Of a stretch of DNA of 64,000 bases, positions 21,340 to 33,228 are shown in pieces (the first letter of the stretch is position 1; every line of letters starts with the position of its first letter). Position numbers and translations under genes: made by a program. Below the pieces are notes generated by a model, which had not been told where the DNA came from, made no database searches, and saw only the letters and a list, made by a program, of their open reading frames with translations. Source of the DNA: Diphasiastrum complanatum (lineage: Eukaryota; Streptophyta; Lycopodiopsida; Lycopodiales; Lycopodiaceae); the NCBI GenBank assembly GCA_029204225.1, contig CM055103.1, forward strand, positions 51,276,175 to 51,340,174. The letters run 5' to 3'.

Positions 21340-22160
21340 GACATGTAAATTTTCTGGTTCCCCACAGTTATGAATTACTTGCACAACTTGTACCCATGGA
21401 CGTCCCAATAGAATACGATAAACATTTGGTGCTTCCTTTAAGTCCTTCCTTTAAGTTCATTACTACAAAAGTAATGGCAAACTGGACTCCAACAATCTTA
21501 ACATGTATGTCTTCTACTATGCCTTTGGGACATCTGATCAGCTAGCTTCATAGCAAAAGTTGCAGGCTTCATTTTTGTAAGGCCCCATTTGGCACGTAGC
21601 TTTGTTGAGATTAGATTAATTCATGAACCTCCATATATCATGGCTATCTCTTTACCAAACTGTTTGTGCTATATTGGCAAGGTGATGTTTATCTACTCAC
21701 TTTCCCAGGCTGCCCCTACATTGAGTTCTTCATTTGATTATTCAAAAATGGCACAAAATAGTGGTTCCTGCTGGACTATTGGCTCAATATGAGTCAATCT
21801 TTCTGCTAACACTTCTTTCGCTTGAGGCACCAACTTAAGAAATTCTTCCAATGTAACATCCATATTCTTAGATAGAATATTCATGATCAGTTCTGTTTGC
21901 GGCGCTTCAGGTTCGATCATCTTGAAGGATTTTTCGTGATGGTATAATTGCGTATTGACATCTGTTCATGGATTACGTAAATCCGATGGTGGCGCAAGTG
22001 AAGAATGGACTTTGACTGCAGTTTTAGTGGCTTCCAAGACCTCATCTTCTTGTAAATCTTTAATCCACTGCATCATATTATTGTATTTCTTCTTCTATGA
22101 GTTGAGATTCGGATATACCCCTGATGTAGTAGGAAGATCATTAGTAGGCACATAGAATGT
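21340..22160 (-). pseudogene. Ty3/gypsy gag-protease linker and aspartic protease, decayed
   Basis: The minus strand reads KYNNMMQWIKDLQEDEV, then IEPEAPQTELIMNILSKNMD and LEEFLKLVPQAKEVLAE. A protease-like stretch follows (IYGGS, stop, INLISTKLRAKWGLTKMKP..FAMKLADQM) and RILLGRPWVQ close to 21400. GRPW is the conserved C-terminal motif of retroviral-type proteases. The active-site D(S/T)G is degraded to YGGS. Multiple stops are present. It is the same general gypsy type as the protease at 60240, but a different copy. Confidence 0.65.
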
Positions 22161-22829
22161 AAATGAATTATTCCTCCATGATATCAACTTCACTCTCTAG
22201 AAAATTACAGCAACCAAACAATAAATGTGAGTGATCAATCATGGCTTGCCTATCTTCTCCTTCTTTGTCCTTTCTTACCATGTATCCACCATGAAACTCC
22301 ATGAATGAGCCTCCATCTCCATCTTGCCATAAGATGCCATCATCACTTGATGACTTGATCATGAATGAGTGACATAATGAACCTTCAATAGCTTCATTTC
22401 CATCAGAAAAACCAACCAAATGCTACTATAGCTCCAACATCAAAATGATGCTCACCAATGTAGCTAGTTTAAACATATCTTGATAATTTGCACACATCCA
22501 CATGAAATTGCTCAAACATAAGATAGAACAAGTAAAGTAAACTCTAAAAACACTTCCTTCCTACTCCTTTGACCTTACTTGAGTCTTCAATAACCTACAA
22601 AATAGATCCAAACCATATTTGCCAATTGACTCTCCTTTGATGCTCTTGACTAGCTCCAAATTGCCATTTCTCCTTTCATGTTGTTGAAGCCCTTTGAGAT
22701 CAACCTCTTGATCATCAACTTGATCATCAAAGTCATTGAACAAAATTTGTTTTCCAGAAACATTACTTGCTGTAAAATCATGAAAACATCCATCTACACC
22801 ATTTGCAACATAGAAAATCAACATCTACT

Positions 22830-23075
22830 TAATGAAAGAGATGCAAACTCAATAAGATACTGATCAAACATCAAACTTATGATAAAATGAAGTTTTTTTC
22901 CATACAAAAATAGTAAGCTAATATATTTCACATGTGTGGATCCGAATATAACAAAATATGAGCACTCTACACACAAGATTGCAAGATATCATCAATATAG
23001 TGCACCAATGGATAGATGAACCCAAGAGAACTCATGTATAAGCATGAAATCGGATGAGAAAGAGATCTCCTACTT
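22830..23075 (-). mobile_element. Partial LTR of family L, inverted
   Basis: The reverse complement matches 20750-20960: TTGGGTTCATCTATCCATTGG, GTGCACTATA, ATATCTTGCAAT and CACATGTGAAAT. The 22160-22830 stretch next to it has small frames on the minus strand without recognisable domains. It may be further debris of the same element. Confidence 0.55.
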
Positions 23076-23272
23076 TTTCCTCACTTTCTAAAAGTGGTAT
23101 TTCAAATGATTTTAGACTAATATAACTTTGAAAAGCCATACTCTAGATCGATCTTTAAGATCCTACCACCAAGAATACACCTTACCACGTAAAAACATGA
23201 TGGCCATCGAAATACGCGAGCTATGAGGTAGATCGTGCATGGAGAAATGCGACGTCCGTCGATCTAACCAGG

Positions 23273-23509
23273 CTAACACCACATCTTGGTGTCTTTCCTT
23301 TTTTTCTCGGTAAAAAATTCCGGAGTAAACATCGGGTTTAGGAGAGCTTGTCGAGACTGGGACATAGCCCGAATCTCAGTCTCCGCCCGTTCATGCTTTG
23401 AACACATGTCCACAATTTGTTGCTGTAGCAAATTAATGGCATGCGTCATGTTCTCCATATCAGTCCTGACGGAACTTGGAGCTCTAGTCTCATCCATAGG
23501 GGTGTCCAT
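23273..23509 (-). pseudogene. Possible gypsy gag N-terminal fragment
   Basis: A 78-codon frame with a heptad-like stretch (MENMTHAINLLQQQIVDMCSKHE) and a tail NPMFTPEFFTEKK. Such a coiled N-terminal region before gag is common in plant gypsy elements, but no diagnostic motif is present. 23510-24680 contains C-rich and low-complexity DNA, including a C run at about 24277, and no gene I can support. Confidence 0.3.
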
Positions 23510-24679
23510 GGATAAAGGAGTAAATGGAAAAAAACTAGAGGGAAAATGGAGAGCTACGGTGTGAAAATCACAAAAAGGAAAAAGCTAGTGCACAAGGCCT
23601 CAAGAAGTAACCAACTTGAGAGCAAGCAACTTGAGAGCAATAAAACTCTACAACAACTTGGGAGAATGAGGGAAAGGAAGTGAACGTGCTTCCTTTACCC
23701 CCTCCCCAAAGCTCCTCTCCACCCTCACGCAAAAAGGACAAGTGGGGCCCAAGAAAGGCCCCATTTGTCTCTTCTAGGCCTTTCCTACCATGTGGGGCCA
23801 CCAAAAGGTGCCACATGGCCCATGGAACTCAAAGGGTTATGAAATTTGACTAAGGCCCTTTCTCTAAGCTCCCACACAAATGTACTACAACTTCTCTCCC
23901 ACCTTGGGAGATTTGTAGGTACAGAGGAGGAGGAGGAGAAAAGTACGACCAAGAAAGGACATCCAAAGGTTTTGGCTTGGTTTCAACTGATAGTCATAGA
24001 TTTAAGCCTTTATCAACTTGAATCTTACAAGTTTTTCACTTAACTCTTAGAGTTTATCTTCCCAAGTATTTCATTAACCTTGCTTCCAAAACATTGCAAA
24101 AGGGACGCCATAGGGAATCGCACCACTCCTCTCTCCAAATGTCAAATCCAAATGACAATAGTACAGAGGGAGGTACGAATATCCCCTCCCCAACTTTACT
24201 CCTGAAAAAGGAAACGGGCTGTTTGCGCAGCAGCATGAGCAAAAACAAAAGGGGGATGTAACTCTCTCTCTCCACCCCCCCCCCTCAACCTTTTACTTAA
24301 TTATGACTCACGGCCCATAGTCCGAAACACAGACTGCGTACGGCCCAAGTCCCTCTCTGTGTTATTAGTTAACTCATTTGGAAAGGAAGCAAACTACCTG
24401 CCTATCCTCAGTGTCACCTCAGCCTTGCCTCATAAAGGAAGGTGCCATCCAAAATCCATACTAACTAATAGTCTGACACGACCATAGTACGGTTTGATAG
24501 GGGATAGAAAGCCAGAAAAGTGAGGGATTTTGGGCCCAGATCAGAGTAAGAGAAGTCCACAACCACAGGCCCAAGTTTTCTCAATTTTTTTCCCCTTCTC
24601 AATTCACCTTAATTAAAGAGCTGTTCTCTTATAAAGGAAAGGTACCATACTTTAAAGTTAAATGCAAAAATTCACTAGT

Positions 24680-25290
24680 TTCTTTTAAACCATTAGTTTT
24701 AAAGAAACTTAGCAAAACCAAGTCCTCTTTACAAATAAACCAAAAAACTTATTGTACTATAAGTTTTAAAGGTAATATTGTTAAGAAAATTACTAATTAT
24801 CACCCAACTAGATTTAAATTCTAACAACAAAATTTCCACCTTTTAAAAAAAATAAATTTGAACTAAGGCTACTAAACACAACCAGCCACATTCCCATAAG
24901 GAATACCAAACGCAAAGGCAGATAAGGAAACTAGTGCACCTCAAAAAGAAGTCGGCTGCTCTGATACCAACTGTTACTGCCTTGAAGGTTCCGCACACCC
25001 AATACGAGTGACGTCGCACCGTAACCGCCCAGTCTAGCCTCCTACGATAACATACCACTAGCCATCGCACTCGGCTCTCCCTATCACACATCCCCTGGCT
25101 TGGAGATACATCCTGGCTCATGCACGTGCTCTCCATCCACCAACTCCCGGGTAGACTGAGTCAATGGAAAGAGGGAAAACCCACCACTATATAGGCATAG
25201 CACAGTGGGTCCCATCAAGCACAGTCTTGTCGGCGACACGTGACCACCTAGGATGGTGATGTGTGGCATCTAAACATGTCGATAACTCCA
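24680..25290 (-). mobile_element. LTR and leader of family I, copy 1
   Basis: Inverted match to 51430-52135. On the minus strand the LTR (about 25285 to 24971, ending GGCAGTAACA) is followed by a primer-binding site TTGGTATCAGAGCAG (24957-24970) and about 280 bp of leader. A TATA-like CCTATATAGTGG and a CACGTG core are in the LTR. No coding region remains attached. Confidence 0.8.
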
Positions 25291-25784
25291 ATCCTGTTAA
25301 AATGTTCATATTTCAAAAGAGTCATCATCCAAACAGGCAATAGCTCGATTAGAGAAAGTTTTGTCAAAAGCAGGTCTTCATAAGGGACATGTTAAAATAC
25401 AAAAGGATGAGAAGCTTTTAGGAAAAATGAGAAACATCCCTTGCAAACCAAGCATAGGAGGAGCCAAAGCTCGTCATTTCTTATCAAATTATTTTGGGAA
25501 ATCCACCAAAATTGAATATTTGGTATGAAGAGATGTTATTGATGCAACTCAAGATTTTGAAGATAAAGGAACAACAAGGCTTACAAAAGTTGAACCCTGG
25601 AGGAAGCTTGACAACATGGTCAAATTACTCCCATTGAAGAAGAATGTAAATACAGATGTGGATTTACGAATATCTACATCTCCTCCCCAGCTTGCATTTG
25701 AATATACACAAAGCTGATGGAGATTGTCGTTATTGACTTCTCCATAGCAGATGCAAAAGTCCTATGTAGCGCGAATGTATCTAC

Positions 25785-25905
25785 AAAGCAAACAATGAGA
25801 AACAAACCATTCATTAATCACGTTTTCAAAGAGTCATTGTTAGTTCACAAACCAATAAACAATAACCAAACAATCGGTAGCACTGGTTTCCAATTTGGTT
25901 CTTCT
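25785..25905 (-). repeat. Dispersed repeat K, copy 1
   Basis: The reverse complement matches 40120-40220 (CTAACAATGACTCTTTGAAAA, ATTGGTTTGTGAACT and GGTTATTGTTTATTGG, overlapping phrases). Further copies are at 40050-40220 and 51185-51262. Confidence 0.65.
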
Positions 25906-26095
25906 ATATTTCTTGAAAATATCGTGCTCTGCGACATCTCTTTGGTAGTTTTCGTGAAATATAGGCACAGACGTTTCGAATTTGCTCCATGAGAGACATT
26001 GAATATGCACTTCAGTGTCTTCAAGTCTCCAGCCAAATGGCATTCCACATTAAAATCACCGATTTTAGGTACATGGATTGGTATGTCGTTCATAT
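25906..26095 (-). pseudogene. Unrecognised fragment with HLAGDLKTL and GANSKR motifs
   Basis: The minus strand reads IHVPKIGDFNVECHLAGDLKTLKC, then IFNVSHGANSKRLCLY. This pattern (H-x-G-D-x-K-x-L, about 12 residues, A-N-S-K) recalls transposase-like proteins where a Cys pair follows, but the Cys residues are not preserved and the frame is short. It could be chance. 25290-25780 and 26100-26960 show nothing I can support. Confidence 0.2.
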
Positions 26096-26984
26096 GATCC
26101 TTATCTCTGGATAATTTGTCTTGCCAAAAACCCAGAACAGAACATCATGATCTTCTTCTAAAACCTGTCCAAAACATAAAATCATCAATTATATAAAAGG
26201 AATTTTTAGTATGACTTGATCAAACATATTTCATTTTCGGATTGCACATTGAAATTTAAGCCCTCCGAGTTTGTCGTATTGGAAAATGCTCCACACATGG
26301 GTGTAACACTAACCCTTTCCAATTTTTGTCCCTTTACTACTTCTGATTCATCTAACTTGAGAACTAATATCAACTTTTTTAACACGTTCATTTGTAATCC
26401 TATAAAATTTTATAATATATCTCAATAAATGATTCAAATCTACAAACATGTTGTTGCTAGAATCATATGACAATTTGCCAACTTGTGAATTATAAGCTCA
26501 ATTGATATGGTAAGGAATACCAATGATATTTTGCATACCCTTCTTTAATACATCTCGACTTCACTCATAAGGGACTCGCTAATCTTGGATCTGATTTGAG
26601 AATATTGTTGCTTGCCTAATAGACTTGGTGTTAATTTGTTTGTTAGCACTGTACTCAGGGATTTTCCAATCATGTTGTTTTCTTTCTATTTTGGTTGCAA
26701 CTAATGTTGATATGCAAAATGAAAATAAGAATCAGAAGAATAAACCATAATCAATGGCACATCAAATGAGGCAAACAAAACAAAAATAATTTATTTCAAA
26801 ACAAGATCTTACATGAAAGCCCAAATTCTTTTTTTACAATAACCTCCACTTGATGAAAGTTCGTTTATTATTTTTCAATTTCTTACCTTTTCATTAAGAT
26901 TTAAAATTTGATTTTGCAAGTGAAAATTTTCTTGTTTGATTTAAAATCAAACTATTTCAAATCATGAGAATTTGAGTAAAGGTA

Positions 26985-27360
26985 ATGAATGATCTACCAG
27001 CAGGGTCGGTGGACAGTAGGTGTGATTTCAAAAAAAAATTGGTTGATGAGGCAATCTGCCCATTGCTGGGTTTCATGGATAAGATTCACTTGATAAATTC
27101 ACAAAAAATGAAAGAGAAAGTAAGATGTCCACATTGCTATACAGATGCGCCATGTAGTACAAAAAATTGTAGCCACAAATCTGCAAGGGATAGGGCCATC
27201 TCTACACTAGATTTCAGAGGTAAAAAACTATATACGTAGACATACATGTGGCTAGTATGTCAGTGCTGCCATAAGAATGTTTTTTCAGAGATGTATGTAG
27301 GAAAGAAGCCTCCATCGCTACCTTTTGGGTAGGATGTGCTTGCATTTTATTAAGCAAAGG
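26985..27360 (+). pseudogene. Cys-rich gene fragment, copy 1
   Basis: From 26985 the frame encodes EKVRCPHCYTDAPCSTKNC, then SHKSARDRAISTLDFRGK. After a stop it continues MWLVCQCCHKNVFSEMYVGKKPP, then VLAFY and AKAL. The Cys spacing (C-x2-C-x5-C-x4-C, later C-x-C-C) suggests a zinc-ribbon-like domain. The second half and the next 330 bp recur at 36130-36565, where the coding motif NVFSEMYVG is retained. The family is not recognised. Confidence 0.45.
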
Positions 27361-27690
27361 CACTTAGTATGTCCATCGCTGGACCGCTACCGTAAAAACT
27401 CATTCATGCTTTTGTGTGATGAGCAAGCATCATCGATAGCTAAGGGCTATTAAAGAACTATTGTTATGAGAGTAGAGCGCTGAGATAGCAATGTAAGAAG
27501 AAGAAAAAGGCTTACCATTATGATGACACTTTGTTGATCCGTGAACTGGTAGGGTGCACTTTTAGCATGTAAGAGGAGAAAGAACTCTTCACAGTGTTGT
27601 AAAGAAAAAGCCTCAAAACTATATGTTCTTATAATGTCAAGCTGAGTGGTTTCCTGGAAGGTATGAGTGGGAGAGGGAAAGTTGATTTCC
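27248..27690 (+). repeat. 435-bp dispersed direct repeat, copy 1
   Basis: Direct match to 36130-36565, roughly 90% by eye. It covers the end of the Cys-rich fragment and DNA beyond it. It is followed by unmatched sequence and a (GA)n tract. Confidence 0.85.
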
Positions 27691-27876
27691 CTCCAATTTA
27701 GGATCTAACCATTAAAAAGTCTTATAAAATGTTTTTGAATTTTAAAGAGGAAAACCACTTAGTTAAGAATAAAAAAACTCCTTAATATGCAAGTGTAGAA
27801 TGTTAGAGGACCTTGTATATTTGGAGAGGCACTTGTTTGGTAGCGAAGCAGGGTAAAACTGAACGAAGGAGCTTCC

Positions 27877-27878
<2 letters not shown>

Positions 27879-27926
<48 letters not shown>
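27879..27926 (+). repeat. (GA)n microsatellite
   Basis: Uninterrupted GA dinucleotide run of about 48 bp. Confidence 0.95.
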
Positions 27927-27928
<2 letters not shown>

Positions 27929-27990
27929 CCACCAACCAACCTGCAGTTAGTGAATCCCTTCAGGGGCAGTTAGCTCCCCATAAGGGATAG

Positions 27991-29386
27991 CTAACTGCCC
28001 ACCAGAAGACAATCAATATCATGTGGTAAAGAGTAGGACAAACCTGGAAAGGACTCAGAGATAAGTAAATTTTTGATGATAAGACAAAGTTTATCTCTCA
28101 TAAATCCATTTTTTTGAAAAGCGTCAACCAAAATTCTAGCTTCTTTAATAAACATCTCTTGTTTGTTACAATAGTACACTGTGACAATGACCTGTAAAAC
28201 AATAATGAATTATAGATCGGTCTATTTGAAGCCAGATGTATATATTGTAAATACAGAAGGGTAGTTCACTTCTTTTATCAAATTTTGAGAGGCATACAAG
28301 GCCAGAGTTTTGATCAAAGGCAATAGATATATCTAGAAAGTTGGCCTTCTTACCTTCAGATGTTTTTCTTTCTATTTCTAGAAAGTCCATGGGATAGATC
28401 CAAAATGGGTTTTCAAGAGTTCTCGTCTATGTTTTATCCTTAAAGAGCTTGATACTAGTGTTATTGATGAAGCAAATATCATAACTGTATATGAATGAGT
28501 GTCGAAAGATATTCATGAAAGAGGTGTGGCCCAATTTAGCATGTTTGTTAATAAATTGTGCTTCAAAGGAGGATAAATAACAATTACACCAAGTAGGTGA
28601 ACAAGAAAAACCCATAGGAATACCACGTACTTGTCTTCAGGTTTTGTTCCCTAGTTTGACAATACAATTATCAATCAGGAGATCATTCCATTGATATAGT
28701 AGATCTATATCAAGAGTGTGCCATTCTTGTGATTGTTTTTTAGCCCATGACCATTTGAAAACTTCACGTATGTGATTCCATTTATAATAAATAAGATCAT
28801 GTATGGAATGTGCAACCATTATATTGGTAATCAAAGATGGTAGATTTAGATAGGAATCCATAGATGACTCACATTGCCAATGTAAAATTGTATTTGCTCT
28901 TAGGATACTCTTGTATGTATTTGCCTTAAGGCCTGCACCTTCCATGAGGAATGGTGACAACATACCAAGAGCTCCTATGAGAAATTTGGCAAGCTTGGTA
29001 AAACGGCAATCATGAGCATTGGTAATCCATCTAAATGAAACTTTGTGGGCTTTAAAGCTGCAGAGAAGGTACGGTAGAGAATTGTTTCCCAAGAAGATTT
29101 CTGGTAAAGATTTAGTAGTAATGTCTTTTATGTGTGACAAGGAATCCTCGACAGAGTACTTAGAATGATTATTGGGAAACAGAGTGAAATATAGACTGGT
29201 GAGTCTTTTTATGGCCAATTTTCGTGCAAAGAATTTACACATAAAAAATGGGTTATGTTGTGATTTATCTATACCATTAATGTATAGAAAGTTGGTAAGC
29301 CATTGCAGTTCGTCCTTGGCAATCCTATTCTTAGAAAGAGTTTTAGTAATTCCATGAAGCCATTTACCCTTTCTAATATAACTCAA
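27991..29386 (-). pseudogene. Penelope-like element reverse transcriptase, decayed
   Basis: Four consecutive minus-strand frames line up as one RT. 29386-28637 is the fingers region with YLLCSFKAHKVSFRWI. 28615-28427 has MGFSCSPTWCNCYLSSFEAQF, then a degraded active site (IYSYDICFINN where Y-x-DD is expected). 28390-28166 has KANFLDISIAF ... SKFDKRSELPF. 28179-27991 is the thumb. The motif order and the G-F-S-C-S and FLDI signatures are those of Penelope-like RTs, not of copia, gypsy or L1. No GIY-YIG endonuclease is visible. The lost catalytic Asp and several frame breaks make it inactive. Confidence 0.65.
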
Positions 29387-30229
29387 TGCGACATTTCTAC
29401 AAGAAGTAGCATGTTATTTTTTTGTAGTTTTGTAGATTGTACAGACAAATATGACAACGGAATAAAGGCTATCCTATCTTCCATTATTTTTGTATGAAAC
29501 ATATTTGAACATTAGAGCTTGGTACTCCAATTGATGAAATGTTTGTGTAGGTATCAGTACCTGAATACTAGAAATGAAAACTGTAGATCAATGCTAATAG
29601 TTTGATGTGCAAATTCTACAAGTAGAATCTAATGATGAACCATTTAAATGGTATGTTATGACACCTAACCTTCTACTTTAAGGGTATGTGCATGTACTTA
29701 AAGGAGTGTCTGAAGAATGAACTGAAGAAGCTTCTTAAAGCTTAAAGATAGTACCAGAAGAAGGCTTTTTCTAAAGTTCTATTAAGAAGGCTCAATTTTT
29801 TTGAAAAATTGGAGAAGAAACCAAAGGACTGATCACCCTTTGTGTCACACTCACTATGATTGGGGATGGGCAACCCCTAGAAAAAATGGCCTAGGAATTG
29901 ATGAAAATTATGCAAAGATAAGATGGACATATACAAAGCCTTTCCCATCTAATGAATACACTTGGGGGAATCTCAATGTCAAAAGTACAACTTGAAAGTT
30001 GCTAACATTAAGTGTTAAGTTACTTACCTTCCATACTTATCAATATGTAACTTACATACTTTGCCACATGGCTTATAAACCATATGACACCTAAGGAAAT
30101 GGGTCCTCCTACTGTTTCCCTTTTGCATTAACGATTGATAAAAACCCCTCTCACACTTATACATCTCACCCTCTCACTCTACTTCTCCTAGAGTCTCCCT
30201 AACAACTCTCACACTTGTTTTGGACACAT

Positions 30230-30430
30230 CATCCACTTTCTCAAGCCTACCCCTTCCCTATAAAAGGGGTAACTTGCCCCTCTCCCTCATTATTGATCTC
30301 CTTTTCATTTTTACTTTGCCTCTTGTTCTTGTTTCTATGTGTGTAGGTGCTTGGAAGGAAGCTTGGAGCTATGGCATAAGGAGGATCTACCAAGCTTGGA
30401 TTGGAACCCTTTTGGAACCACACACACACA
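30230..30430 (+). promoter_or_regulatory. TATA-containing, pyrimidine-rich promoter-like segment
   Basis: CCTATAAAAGGGG at about 30256 is followed by a pyrimidine-rich stretch and TGTGTGTAGGTGCTTGG, resembling the promoter and transcript start of an LTR or short gene. A 102-codon frame from 30220 has no recognisable domain and runs into the tandem repeat, so I do not call it a gene. 29500-30200 shows no supported feature. Confidence 0.3.
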
Positions 30431-30486
30431 CTCACTTTCTTTTACCTCTTTCATCTCTCTCTCTCTCTCTCTCATCTCTAAAACTT

Positions 30487-30765
30487 ACATACCATTCCTT
30501 GCCCAATGTCCATGCATGTTTGATTTAAAACTTGCATGTCACACCATCCATAGCCTAATGGCCATGCATGTCAAATTTGAGCTTGCATGTCATATCATTC
30601 CTTGCCTAATGTCCATGCATGTCAAATTTGAAGCTTGCATGTCATATCATTCCTTGTCTAATGTCCATGCATGTCTGATTTGAAACTTGCATGTCACACC
30701 ATCCATTGCCTTATGTCCATGAATGTCAGACTTGACTCTTGCATGTCATGCCATCCAATGCCTAA
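30487..30765 (+). repeat. 52-bp tandem repeat with CATGCATG cores, five units
   Basis: CATGCATG occurs at 30511, 30563, 30614 and 30666, and CATGAATG at 30718, giving 51-52-bp spacing. Each unit also holds a TTGCATGTC. CATGCA is the core of the plant RY element bound by B3-domain factors, but a regulatory role here is only inference. A sixth, diverged unit lies beyond the inserted LTR at 32026-32090. Confidence 0.85.
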
Positions 30766-32025
30766 TGTCGTATTATACCAACAGGGTTAATATAGATTTT
30801 ATAGTAAATAATGTCGTTCCCATAGAGGACAACATTAGAAAGTTATGTTTTCGGTACAATTATGGCAAGTGGTTTCGAGTGTTATTCTGGTTGTCAACAA
30901 ACATTAAAAAGTAACCAGTATTACTTATGTTTGGGATGGGTAGTGTTAATAAATTCAGAACAACAATCTGGCCTCTATCGAATTGGATGAAGCGTGTTCT
31001 ACATATGAGATGTTATCAGAGTAGTACAACGGTACTACACTCTGGCTGATTAAGGTGTCAACAGAGAATTGAGAATTGTTTGATGTATTCACAACTGTGC
31101 AGACAATTAATTAATCGCGTTCGCAAACTATTCGTTTCTCAGAAGTCCTCGACAACTAAAGTCCAACTCAATGGGTAAAGAACACGAAGAGTTTTAGAAT
31201 ACGTTAGAAACTTATGTCAATGCCAATCAGGAAGACAGATCAAAGACTTAATTCTTTAGACAGGGACTGTCATCTCATATGTATACATATAGCTTTATTC
31301 AATGATCGTGCTAGACTATACCAAACATAGTCGTTGTTCGAGTGCCGAAAAGAAAGTATTCGCGACAGATGAATAAGATGGTTTAAAGACAGTTCTTTAG
31401 AGCATGTTTTACGAAAGCACAACAAATGACTGTAATGCACTAGAGCGTCTGTCTGATCAGAGAGAAATTCATGAAATGCGTTAGAGATTGTTAGCAGACT
31501 CCAGATCACTCACACTCAGCAGTGCAGAGAAAAGAGATAAGAGAGAATAACTCACAGATTTCTATTCACTTCTTCAATCTCTTACATAAGCATAAGCTCT
31601 TCTCTGTCGATGATCGAGACTGAAGTGTGAGATCAATATATGTTCTACGGGGCGAAAAAACACACCTCTAAAACAACGGGTGTGTCGCTCCCGCGAAAGG
31701 GTCTAGTTAACGATTAGACTGAAAATACGTTCACCTATACCATAGGAGGTATACTTAACTATGAGTTAAAGTTACTTTAGTTTGTCATGTCTTTTCATAT
31801 CTAGTTGTTTCGTATGGACAACCTAGTAAAGGTTGTCCAAGACAATGTCTTTTCCTTTAAAAGGTCTTGTCCTTAATTACAAGGCAAGTACTTAGGAGAT
31901 ATATTCCCGAAAAATGACTTAGGACTCTTCATGATTTATACTTATCCAGCTCATATCTTCATTTTTGAGTATATCATGCCATATTTATGTTGATATTCAA
32001 TATTTAACATTTTCGTGGCATCACA
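30766..32025 (-). mobile_element. Putative solo LTR, 1,260 bp
   Basis: The segment begins TGTCGTATTATACC and ends CGTGGCATCACA, so it has TG...CA termini. It is flanked by CCTAA on both sides (30761-30765 and 32026-32030). It interrupts the CATGCATG array. On the minus strand it starts TGTGATGCCACG. No coding domain is found inside. CCTAA is also part of each array unit, so the duplication is less decisive than usual. Confidence 0.6.
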
Positions 32026-32233
32026 CCTAATGACTATGCATGCTCCACTCTTGATCATTAAGCATTTGCATGTCATAAGAAACCACTTTCATTTTTATAA
32101 CATTCTTTAAGATTCAAAATTTGTTAACATCTGAATAATGTAAAGATTCAAGAATCCATTTACCCAAACCACTATATATGTATTTGGCCTTGGGCCGTTT
32201 GTCTTGCATAATTTAAAGAAAATTCTTCGGAGG

Positions 32234-32247
32234 GGGGGGGGGGGTCC
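32234..32247 (+). repeat. G homopolymer
   Basis: Run of about 14 G followed by TCCCC, in AT-rich DNA upstream of the gypsy G leader. Confidence 0.85.
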
Positions 32248-32399
32248 CCATCTTGATCCCTCAGCAAGTCAATGATGAAATTACTTTCTTAAGCTTTGAG
32301 TTTTTTTCGAATTTTTTCATCAGTGTTTCTTTTTTTAAGACACAATGTTTAGTTCAGGACTTTAGAATTTAGGAGTCCTTCACTTTGAGTTCATAGTTT

Positions 32400-33228
32400 T
32401 GGTATTAGAGCCAAGATCTACTATTTTTCTTTCTTTGTGAAATTGTTGTGAAGGCCTTGTGTGTTCATTCTTGAAACAAATTCCAATACACAGGGCTTTG
32501 TATGTTTGCGTTCGAATAGACTTCCCTTCCGCTCAAATTTCTTTTTTTCTCCAATATCTCTTTAATACTAGAGCTAATAGACTCCATTTAGGAGATCCTT
32601 GAGAATTGGATCTCCAACTTGCTTTTTATTTTAGAGACAACACTTTGCAAATGCGAGCTTCTATCTTTCTTTTTGGAGAATGGCATTTCTCTAATCACAA
32701 GTCTATTCATACTTTTTGTCTTGAGTTTGTGTATTTCAGGTGATTACCAAAAACTCCAATCCAAGATGGATAGCTCCTCACAAGGCTCTTCAAGGTCCTC
32801 TTCATCTATGTCATCATGACCTCATGTTTCTTCCAAGTCAACTTCCTCTTCTCGATCTAGGAAAATGAGATTTGCTAAGATTGATAACAAACTTTTCAAG
32901 TTTTCTAAGTTTGATGGAGATGCTAGCAATGTAGAGAGTTTGCTTGCTTGGATTTGAAATCTTGATAATTTCTTTGAGAAAAGTGGATACTCTAATCATT
33001 CCAGATTCGATTTACAACGTTACATCTAGATAACTATGCATTACTATGGTGGGCAGCTATGAAATCAAATCACGAACCTACATCTACATGGCATAGCTTT
33101 AAAAAACAAATTGAAGCCCACTTTTTGCCAAAAGAATACAAGAAAGATACTTTATCTTCCTGGAATATCTTTAGACAAAAGCAAACTGAGAAGGTAGTTG
33201 AGTATGTTAAGAGATTTTGGGAGTTGAT
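32400..33228 (+). pseudogene. Gypsy G: primer site, leader and gag fragment
   Basis: TTGGTATTAGAGCC at about 32399-32412 is a tRNA-Met-type primer site. Gag starts near 32766 (MDSSSQGSSRSSSS). It continues KMRFAKIDNKLFKFSKFDGD, then ESLLAWI, a stop, NLDNFFEKSGYS, and WHSFKKQIEAHFLPKEYKK, typical of gypsy gag. Stops at about 32818, 32957 and 33028 disable it. At 33228 it is cut in mid-gag by copia F, which runs in the other direction. Confidence 0.75.

Noticed and set aside
30220-30528. 102-codon plus-strand frame
   Set aside because: Hydrophobic and Ser-Leu runs come from CT-rich DNA. It runs into a tandem repeat and shows no domain.
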